The notes under the pieces: model-generated | What the model was told of the DNA's origin: nothing | What the model saw: the letters and a program-made list of their open reading frames with translations, nothing else | Database searches by the model: none | Shown: positions 35,491 to 41,882 of the stretch, piece after piece | How positions within the stretch are numbered: the stretch's first letter is position 1 | How the letters are laid out: every line of letters starts with the position of its first letter | Made by a program: the position numbers and the translations under genes | NCBI GenBank assembly: GCA_900768785.1 | Contig: CAAGEG010000130.1 | Span: 1-41,882 of the forward strand | From: an uncultured Prevotella sp. | Lineage (GTDB): Bacteria; Bacteroidota; Bacteroidia; Bacteroidales; Bacteroidaceae | Length of the DNA: 41,882 nt | Direction of reading: 5' to 3'

Positions 35491-35647
35491 AGAGCGCTAT
35501 ATTACAACATTATTGCTTGCATTTGATATTGATGCTACAATAATAATACATTGATGTTACTTGAAGAAAAATGTCTTGGAATTTGTAGATAATGTCTATA
35601 AATAAGCAAAAAGGATGCTCTTTAAGGAAGTTTTGGTAAAAAGAATG

Positions 35648-36865
35648 TCAAAACTTGATTTTTTCAACTATCTTGTTTGTTGCTCCGGCTTGTGATGTTA
35701 CATAATTGCCGGCGGCATTACCGTCGGTTATGCGTGCAGAATCATTATATAAGTATTTCTCCATTACTTCTCTAAAGTCTGCATATTCGTTTATCTCTTT
35801 GCCTCCGTTTGTAGCAAGGAGTCCTTGAGCCTCTTGAAAACGTTTGTTGTTAGGACCGAAGATAACCGGAATATTCCATACTGCTGCTTCAAGAACATTG
35901 TGTATGCCAACGCCAAATCCTCCACCGATATATGCAACATCGCCATATCCGTATATGCTTGATAGTAATCCGAAGCAGTCGATAATAAGACATTCGGCAT
36001 CACGTACAGTTTCTTCAGTTGCTTCGGTGTATCTTATGGTCTTCAGTTCAAGCTTTGACATAATTTGTTTCAAATGGTCGTCACCTATAACATGCGGTGC
36101 GATGATTAGTTTCCAGTCTTTGTGCTTGTTGAAATAGCGAATAAAGATGTCCTCATCCGGCGGCCAACTACTGCCGGCAATAAATACTTTATGGTCTTCT
36201 TTGAAGATTCGTACCAATGGCAAGTCTTTTGCTTGAGACTTAATCTGCAATACACGGTCAAAACGTGTATCTCCGGTTATATCAACGCAAGTAATTCCCA
36301 ACTTGTTAAGTAGATTTCGGCTTGTCTCGTTTTGCACGAAGAAACGTGTAAAACATTTCAATACATGCCGATAAGTGCAGCCATACCAATGAAAAAACAC
36401 CTGTTCTTCTCTAAAAATGCTGCTTACGCTATATACCGGAATTTTGCGTTTGTGTAGTATGTGAAGGTAGTTCCACCAGAATTCATACTTTATAAAGAAT
36501 GCAGCTTCGGGATGTACGAGATTTAAAAACTTACGTGCGTTCCAATAAATATCAAGTGGGAGATAACATATTATGTCTGCTCCTTCATAATTCTTCCTTA
36601 CTTCATATCCGGAAGGTGAGAAGAAAGTTAGAAGTATCTTGATTTCGGGATGTTCTACACGTAGCCTTTCTATTATAGGACGTCCTTGTTCGAATTCTCC
36701 AAGCGATGCAGCGTGGAACCAAATATAACGAGCGTTGCTGTCAACCTTATCCTTTAGGATGCTAAAAGCCTCATGCTCGCCCTTCCACATCTTTCTAACT
36801 TTCTCGTTAAATATAGAAAGGATAGCGACACATAGCGCATATAGCATTATAATCAGTTCATACAT
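35648..36865 (-). CDS. waaA: 3-deoxy-D-manno-octulosonic acid (Kdo) transferase
   Basis: 405 residues. The enzyme transfers Kdo from CMP-Kdo to lipid A precursor at the inner face of the cytoplasmic membrane. An N-terminal membrane anchor (about 2-20, YELIIMLYALCVAILSIF) precedes the GT-B fold. The acceptor-site motif HAASLGEFEQGRP (51-63) contains the conserved GE glutamate. KYEFWWNYL, the SSWPPDED region and the C-terminal GGGFGVGIHNVLEAAVWNIP with FGPNNKRFQEAQ are typical of WaaA/KdtA. It is 60 bp downstream of gltX on the same strand and may share its transcript. Confidence 0.94.
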   Translation of the reverse strand: MYELIIMLYALCVAILSIFNEKVRKMWKGEHEAFSILKDKVDSNARYIWFHAASLGEFEQGRPIIERLRVEHPEIKILLTFFSPSGYEVRKNYEGADIICYLPLDIYWNARKFLNLVHPEAAFFIKYEFWWNYLHILHKRKIPVYSVSSIFREEQVFFHWYGCTYRHVLKCFTRFFVQNETSRNLLNKLGITCVDITGDTRFDRVLQIKSQAKDLPLVRIFKEDHKVFIAGSSWPPDEDIFIRYFNKHKDWKLIIAPHVIGDDHLKQIMSKLELKTIRYTEATEETVRDAECLIIDCFGLLSSIYGYGDVAYIGGGFGVGIHNVLEAAVWNIPVIFGPNNKRFQEAQGLLATNGGKEINEYADFREVMEKYLYNDSARITDGNAAGNYVTSQAGATNKIVEKIKF

Positions 36866-36925
36866 AACAGTCGGAACAGGATAATGTTGTGTTATTTCTT
36901 CAATATTAATAAACTTGCAACCGGG

Positions 36926-38443
36926 TTATTTAATGTTCTTAATAGCCGTTCTCAGTCGGCTTAATGTTTCTTCTTTTCCAAGGAAAGCAGAAATATCAAA
37001 CATTCCGGGTCCTTTGCCGATACCGACAAGTGCCAATCTGAAAGCATTCATCACGTCGCCGAGCTTGTATCCTTTGGCTTCTACCCACTTCATAACCTCA
37101 TGTTCTTGATGCTCAAGAGAGAAGTCGTCAAGTGCTTCAAGCACATCTGCAAGTTCGCCCATAACCTTTGGCGAATCTTCTTTCCAGCGTTTACGCACCG
37201 TTTTCTCATCATATGATGTTGGCGGAATGAAAAAGAAAGAGCACAAAGGCCATAGTTCTTTGACAAAATTGACACGGTCTTTCATCATCGCCACTACTTG
37301 ACGCACTCGTTCTAATGGCTCGTCAATGCCGTTACCGGCAACTATAGGAGCGAAAAGTTGTGCTATTTCAGCATCGCTCTTCTTGAGTATGTACTCGTGA
37401 TTAAACCAGATACCTTTCTGATAATCAAAGCGAGCACCTGCTTTACTACATTTTGTTATGTCAAACAAGTCAACTAATTCATCGAGAGTAAACAGTTCTT
37501 GCTCTGTTCCTGGATTCCAACCGAGTAGAGCAAGGAAGTTTATGACAGCTTCGGGGAAGTATCCTTGTTCGCGGAAGCCTGCAGAAATCTCACCTGTCTT
37601 AGGATCATGCCATTCAAGAGGGAAGACAGGAAATCCCAATCTATCGCCATCACGTTTGCTTAACTTGCCTTTTCCGTCAGGCTTTAACAATAGTGGCAAG
37701 TGCGCAAATGCCGGCATAGTGTCGGTCCAACCGAAAGCACGATAGAGCAAAACGTGCAATGGCGCACTTGGCAACCACTCTTCGCCACGTATAACGTGGG
37801 TTATTTCCATTAAGTAGTCGTCAACGATGTTTGCCAAATGATATGTTGGCAGTTCATCAGCACTTTTATAAAGCACCTTATCGTCAAGAATATCACTATT
37901 TATGACAACATCCCCACGTATCATGTCATGTACATGAATGTCTTCTCCCGGTTCTACCTTGAAGCGAACAACATATTGAGCGCCGTCAGCTATTAGGCTT
38001 TGCACTTCATCTTCAGGCATTGTCAACGAGTTGCGCATCATTTGGCGTGTTGAAGCATCATATTGGAAGTTCTTAATCTCTTCTCTGCGAGCCTCAAGTT
38101 CCTCTCGGGTATCAAAAGCAATGTAGGCTTTGCCCTCATTGAGCAACTTTTCAACATATTCTTTATATATATGGCGTCTCTCGCTTTGGCGATAAGGTCC
38201 ATGATTGCCACCGAAAGATACTCCTTCGTCAAACTTTATGCCAAGCCAACGAAAAGATTCGATGATGTATTCTTCTGCTCCGGGAACAAAACGTCCGGAA
38301 TCAGTATCTTCAATTCTGAATATCAGTTCTCCTCCGTGCTGTTTTGCAAAGAGGTAATTATACAATGCGGTACGTACTCCGCCAATATGTAAAGCTCCTG
38401 TCGGGCTTGGTGCAAAGCGCACTCTAACTTTTCTGTCAGTCAT
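36926..38443 (-). CDS. gltX: Glutamyl-tRNA synthetase
   Basis: 505 residues, class I aminoacyl-tRNA synthetase of normal length that charges tRNA-Glu with glutamate. The HIGH-type motif lies in PSPTGALHIG (12-21) and the KMSKS-type motif is KLSKRDG (260-266). FRIEDTDSGRFV (42-53) is the GluRS/GlnRS signature, and EEWLPSAPLH (221-230) is conserved. The C-terminal anticodon-binding domain covers about 340-505. The enzyme acts in the cytoplasm. The gene is first of a two-gene minus-strand unit with waaA and lies opposite the 7TM-HD gene. Confidence 0.97.
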   Translation of the reverse strand: MTDRKVRVRFAPSPTGALHIGGVRTALYNYLFAKQHGGELIFRIEDTDSGRFVPGAEEYIIESFRWLGIKFDEGVSFGGNHGPYRQSERRHIYKEYVEKLLNEGKAYIAFDTREELEARREEIKNFQYDASTRQMMRNSLTMPEDEVQSLIADGAQYVVRFKVEPGEDIHVHDMIRGDVVINSDILDDKVLYKSADELPTYHLANIVDDYLMEITHVIRGEEWLPSAPLHVLLYRAFGWTDTMPAFAHLPLLLKPDGKGKLSKRDGDRLGFPVFPLEWHDPKTGEISAGFREQGYFPEAVINFLALLGWNPGTEQELFTLDELVDLFDITKCSKAGARFDYQKGIWFNHEYILKKSDAEIAQLFAPIVAGNGIDEPLERVRQVVAMMKDRVNFVKELWPLCSFFFIPPTSYDEKTVRKRWKEDSPKVMGELADVLEALDDFSLEHQEHEVMKWVEAKGYKLGDVMNAFRLALVGIGKGPGMFDISAFLGKEETLSRLRTAIKNIK

Positions 38444-38550
38444 ATCTTATGTTTTGCGACCCTGAATATTGGTGCCGGCTTCTTGTTTTTAGTTATTATA
38501 AGCAGTTGTAATCATTGTTGACGACAACCACCAATGGTAGTAAATATTTG

Positions 38551-38558
38551 CAAAATTA
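38551..38558 (-). promoter_or_regulatory. Minus-strand -7 word of gltX
   Basis: The minus strand reads TAATTTTG, a match to TAnnTTTG, 108 bp before the gltX start. No -33 element at 19-21 nt spacing is evident. For the plus-strand gene at 38722 I found no clean promoter word. Confidence 0.35.
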
Positions 38559-38721
38559 CAACTTTTTTTGCAAAGTGATATAATTTTTTTTTAAATTCGC
38601 AGAGTAAAAGCAAACGCTATGTTATGTAATTTGTATTTATATAAGGTGAATATGACTGATATCTACTATGTCGGCTGTCACAAAGATAAATCAAAAACAG
38701 TCATAAAAGCGGTTTAAACAA

Positions 38722-40779
38722 ATGAATATGAATAAGAAAGGTTTTTTATATAGGCAACATTTAGGCAGTAGAATTACAACTATCATTCTCATAGCAGTTA
38801 CAGTATCGGTTATAGTTCTGTTTTTGCCACGCAACAGCGGCCCTCAATTCAGATATGATGTAGGCAAGCCATGGATGTATGGCTCGCTAATAGCGAAGTT
38901 TGACTTCCCTATTTACAAGACCGATGCTGCAATAAAAGCAGAGAAAGACAGCATTTCTTCAAATTTCGAACCATATTATAACTACGACATCAACATATCT
39001 AAAGAAAATGTAGATAGGTTTAAGGCAGATTATGCACAGGGTATTCCGGGTCTGCCAAAAGAGTATGTGGCTATTGTAGCTGATAGAATGACGGCTTTAT
39101 ATAAAGCGGGAATAATGAGCACTCCCGAATATTCGGCAATGTCTAAGGACACTACGAAGTTGATACGATTGGTATCAGACAAGAAAGCCATGAATGTAGC
39201 TGTGCGTTCTCTGCTTTCCACAATGTCTGCTTACGAACTTCTTTTTGCCGACCAAAGGCTTTCAACCCAAAGACAGTTGTTACAGAAATGTAATTTAAAC
39301 GAATATTTGAGACCTAACCTTAAATACGATGAGGAAAGAAGTGTTACCGAACTCAACGACTTGCTTAGTGGCATCCCTTTAGCAAGTGGTATGGTATTGA
39401 GCGGACAGAAGATAATAGACAGAGGAGAGATTGTTGACAATTACACCTACAGAGTTCTTACATCTTTCGAGCGTGAAATGCGTCGCCGTAGTGCAGGTTC
39501 ATCGGCGATACCCTCTACAATCTTCGGTCAGGTAATATTTATAGGCATGCTTGTTGTGCTGTTTACCATGTATTTGGGGTTGTTTCGAAAAGACTATTTT
39601 GACAAACCGCGCAGCATAATGATGATTTATGCGCTGATAACCATCTTCCCTGTTGTAGTGTCGTTAATGGTTGAACATAACATATTGAATGTTTATGTTA
39701 TTCCGTTTACCATTGCGCCGATATTTGTCAGGGTGTTTATGGATTCACGTACGGCATTTATCTCTCATGTAACCATGACTCTTATATGTGCTGCCGCTGT
39801 TAAATATCAATATGAATTTATTATTGTGCAACTTGTTGCCGGACTTGTGGCTATCTATTCGTTGCGTGAGCTGTCGCAAAGAGCTCAATTGTTCAAGACG
39901 GCATTGCTTGTAACGATAGCGTCGTGTGTGGTTTATCTTGCCTTACAACTCATGCAAGACAATATTGTTGCAGACCTTGAGAGCACCATGTATAAGTATT
40001 TCATGGTCAATGGTGTGCTGCTGCTCTTTGCTTATCCGCTTATGCTCGTTGTGGAAAAGACTTTCGGTTTCATTTCAAATGTAACTCTTATCGAGCTTTC
40101 CAACACAAGTAAGGACCTGTTGAAGCGTCTTAGCGAAACGGCGCCGGGCACTTTCCAACACTCACTTATGGTTGGCAACCTCGCAGCAGAGATAGCTAAC
40201 AAGATAGATGCCAAAGCCCAGCTTGTCAGAACGGGCGCTATGTACCACGATATAGGCAAGATGGTAAACCCGGCTTGCTTTACGGAAAACCAGTTTGGCG
40301 ATAACATTCTCGACAACATGCCACGTATTGAAGCTGCACAGGTGGTTATCAGTCACGTAACCGAAGGTCTGAAGTTGGCTGACAAATATAATCTGCCTGG
40401 GGTGATTAAAGATTTCATCAACACTCACCATGGTACGGGAAAGGCAAAATACTTTTACGTGTCTTACAAAAATGAAAATCCTGACAAGCCTGTCGATGAT
40501 TCTCTGTTCACTTATCCGGGAACAGACCCCTTTACTCGCGAACAAGCCATTCTTATGATGGCTGATACCGTTGAGGCTGCATCAAGATCTCTCAAAGAAT
40601 ATACGGAAGAGACTATCTCAAAACTTGTCAATCATCTCATAGACCAACAAGTGGAGGAGGGCTTTTTCAGATATTGTCCTATTACGTTCCATGATATTGC
40701 AGTTGCCAAACAAGTTCTTACAGAGAGGCTGATGTCGATATATCATACGCGAACCGTATATCCCGAATTGAAGAAATAA
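38722..40779 (+). CDS. 7TM-HD family phosphohydrolase (PgpH/YqfF-like)
   Basis: 685 residues. One membrane helix near the N-terminus (about 17-37) is followed by a large extracytoplasmic domain (about 40-260). A cluster of about six helices (about 270-450) and a cytoplasmic HD domain (about 475-640) come next. The metal-binding HD signature is visible: His480 (TFQHSLMVGN), His509-Asp510 (YHDIGK) and later HHGTG. This layout is that of 7TMR-HDED/PgpH proteins, which in Listeria hydrolyse cyclic di-AMP. The same activity here is likely but inferred from family. Start ATG at 38728 is an alternative. The gene is followed by the second palindromic array. Confidence 0.9.
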   Translation: MNMNKKGFLYRQHLGSRITTIILIAVTVSVIVLFLPRNSGPQFRYDVGKPWMYGSLIAKFDFPIYKTDAAIKAEKDSISSNFEPYYNYDINISKENVDRFKADYAQGIPGLPKEYVAIVADRMTALYKAGIMSTPEYSAMSKDTTKLIRLVSDKKAMNVAVRSLLSTMSAYELLFADQRLSTQRQLLQKCNLNEYLRPNLKYDEERSVTELNDLLSGIPLASGMVLSGQKIIDRGEIVDNYTYRVLTSFEREMRRRSAGSSAIPSTIFGQVIFIGMLVVLFTMYLGLFRKDYFDKPRSIMMIYALITIFPVVVSLMVEHNILNVYVIPFTIAPIFVRVFMDSRTAFISHVTMTLICAAAVKYQYEFIIVQLVAGLVAIYSLRELSQRAQLFKTALLVTIASCVVYLALQLMQDNIVADLESTMYKYFMVNGVLLLFAYPLMLVVEKTFGFISNVTLIELSNTSKDLLKRLSETAPGTFQHSLMVGNLAAEIANKIDAKAQLVRTGAMYHDIGKMVNPACFTENQFGDNILDNMPRIEAAQVVISHVTEGLKLADKYNLPGVIKDFINTHHGTGKAKYFYVSYKNENPDKPVDDSLFTYPGTDPFTREQAILMMADTVEAASRSLKEYTEETISKLVNHLIDQQVEEGFFRYCPITFHDIAVAKQVLTERLMSIYHTRTVYPELKK

Positions 40780-40814
40780 TATCCCCGAAAAATTACAACG
40801 CATCTTACGGGTTG

Positions 40815-40894
40815 AAAAGTGCCACTTTTCAACCTGTAAAGTGCCACTTTACGATTCTAAAGTGGCACTTTAGGACCCCCAAAGTGCCACTTTT
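40815..40894. repeat. Array of four 15-bp palindromic units at 21-22-bp period
   Basis: Units start at 40815, 40837, 40858 and 40880: AAAAGTGCCACTTTT, TAAAGTGCCACTTTA, TAAAGTGGCACTTTA and CAAAGTGCCACTTTT. Spacers are 7, 6 and 7 nt. The first three are perfect dyads around one central base, and the first extends by three more paired bases on each side. The array begins 35 bp after the 7TM-HD stop and may also end that transcript. The rest of 40780-41200 is AT-rich with no supported gene. Confidence 0.85.
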
Positions 40895-41200
40895 AAAAAG
40901 TTATCCGTTTTACTTCAAAAATGGAGCGCGTGATTGGCTTTTTGATTGTATCTATTTTGTATCTATTCTTACTCTCTTTCTGAAAATATTTACTGCTTTC
41001 AACTTTCTTTACTAAACAGGTTTACAATGTTAGCAATACATTCCTGAAATGGTTATCATCGTGCCTGTTATCTTATAAAAGCGATATGGAATTTCTATGT
41101 TGTTTGCACAGTTAAGCTCTTTTGTGCATATAAATGATATATGTATTGTTAATAATTTATAAACAATTGTGCTATTTAAGGAAAAACAGAACAATAGCCC

Positions 41201-41208
41201 TAACTTTG
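41201..41208 (+). promoter_or_regulatory. -7 promoter word of the FadL-type gene
   Basis: TAACTTTG matches TAnnTTTG and lies 30 bp before the ATG at 41239. The -33 region is weak. Confidence 0.5.
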
Positions 41209-41238
41209 CAGCCAATTTTTTAATGATATTTATAAGAC

Positions 41239-41882
41239 ATGAACAAAATTAAGACATTCTTTCTTGCATTTGTATCATCACTTAGCATGACGGCAAATGC
41301 AGGTGGTATTCTTACCAACACAAATCAAAACATTGCATTCTTGAGAAATCCGGCACGTGATGGAGCCATTGGTATAGATGGCGTATATAGTAACCCTGCC
41401 GGAGTGGTCTTCTTGGAGGATGGATTTCACCTTTCTTTGAACATCCAAAATGCACATCAGACAAGAACAATAACATCAACAAACCCTTATTTTGCCTTAG
41501 GAGCAAAAAACAATGGTAATGAAACGAAAGTGTTTAAAGGTAAGGCAGATGCGCCGATAATTCCTTCCATACAAGCAGCATACAACAAAAGCAATTGGAG
41601 TTTTCAGTTTAACTTTGCTGTAACAGGTGGTGGAGGCAAGTGCGAATTCGCAAACGGACTCGGTTCTTTTGAGAGTGTTGTAGGTGCAATAGCCAATCAA
41701 TTGGCGCCATTAGGCTCTACAGGATATGATGTTGACGGATATATGCAGGGCAGACAATATTATTATGGCTTCCAATTAGGTGCGGCATATAAAGTAAACA
41801 ATAATCTTTCTGTCTATGGAGGTTTGAGATTGTTGTACGGTTCGGCGTCTTATAAAGCAAAAATGGATAATATTAAGGTCAA
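41239..41882 (+). CDS. FadL/OmpP1-type outer-membrane transporter, 5' part only
   Basis: The gene runs off the right edge; 214 codons are visible. A signal peptide (MNKIKTFFLAFVSSLSMTANA) is followed by GGILTNTNQNIAFLRNPARD and then YSNPAGVVFLEDGFHLSLNI. The N-terminal hatch with the conserved NPAG motif identifies the Toluene_X/OmpP1/FadL family. Later strands (SNWSFQFNFAVTGGGGKCEF, YYYGFQLGAAYKVNNNLSVYG, LRLLYGSASYKAKM) fit a 14-strand barrel. Family members take up long-chain fatty acids or other hydrophobic compounds. It has a promoter word 30 bp upstream. The missing C-terminus prevents a check of completeness. Confidence 0.85.
   Translation, partial: MNKIKTFFLAFVSSLSMTANAGGILTNTNQNIAFLRNPARDGAIGIDGVYSNPAGVVFLEDGFHLSLNIQNAHQTRTITSTNPYFALGAKNNGNETKVFKGKADAPIIPSIQAAYNKSNWSFQFNFAVTGGGGKCEFANGLGSFESVVGAIANQLAPLGSTGYDVDGYMQGRQYYYGFQLGAAYKVNNNLSVYGGLRLLYGSASYKAKMDNIKV

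Noticed and set aside
40812..41015. Small open frame after the 7TM-HD gene
   Set aside because: It reads through the palindromic array and AT-rich spacer and has low-complexity composition, so it is not a credible gene.

Overview
The window comes from a member of the order Bacteroidales (Bacteroidota), probably near Prevotella, Bacteroides or the Muribaculaceae; the genus cannot be fixed by eye. The evidence is repeated use of the Bacteroidota -7 promoter word TAnnTTTG, two TonB-dependent receptors with carboxypeptidase-regulatory-like N-termini, lipoproteins with an acidic surface-export signal after the cysteine, the type IX secretion protein PorQ, and a Bacteroidales-style malate dehydrogenase. 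No ribosomal RNA, intact tRNA, CRISPR array or complete insertion sequence is visible.

Region 1 (1-10.7 kb) is an accessory defence island. The left edge (1-370) carries tRNA-Met-like relics, two hairpins, a tandem 11-bp repeat and an inverted repeat, as expected near an integration boundary. A co-directional operon follows: a small HTH regulator, type III restriction subunit Res, methylase Mod, a 965-residue protein with a DUF4062/TIR-like N-terminus and a long helical C-terminus, and an AlbA_2 (Schlafen-type) ATPase-like regulator. Res precedes Mod, the reverse of the classical order. The target-recognition part of Mod and the DUF4062 gene look clearly AT-richer than res, the Mod ends and the AlbA_2 gene, which suggests exchangeable cassettes. 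Downstream lie the ghost of a second AlbA_2 gene tail, a frameshifted pseudogene and an 80-bp palindromic element.

Region 2 (11.0-21.6 kb) is a six-gene envelope operon with a good promoter at one end and a strong terminator at the other: TonB-dependent receptor, surface lipoprotein (DUF4876-like), outer-membrane barrel (DUF6850-like), GLUG-type repeat protein with a short type IX sorting-like tail, M16 zinc protease, and a small exported FMN-binding (flavinylation) protein. It looks like a self-contained uptake, proteolysis and redox system, possibly for a metal or cofactor; the substrate is unknown.

Region 3 (21.7-30.6 kb) is mostly core genes: cmk and porQ (minus strand), a TonB-family protein, polyprenyl synthase, a conserved hypothetical, TatD nuclease, aminopeptidase P (minus strand), malate dehydrogenase and a gamma-carbonic-anhydrase-like protein. 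Region 4 (31.1-41.9 kb) holds a receptor/beta-helix lipoprotein pair, gltX-waaA, a 7TM-HD phosphohydrolase and the start of a FadL/OmpP1-type porin. Two intergenic sites (29962-30064 and 40815-40894) carry arrays of 15-bp palindromes at about 22-bp period, which no gene explains.
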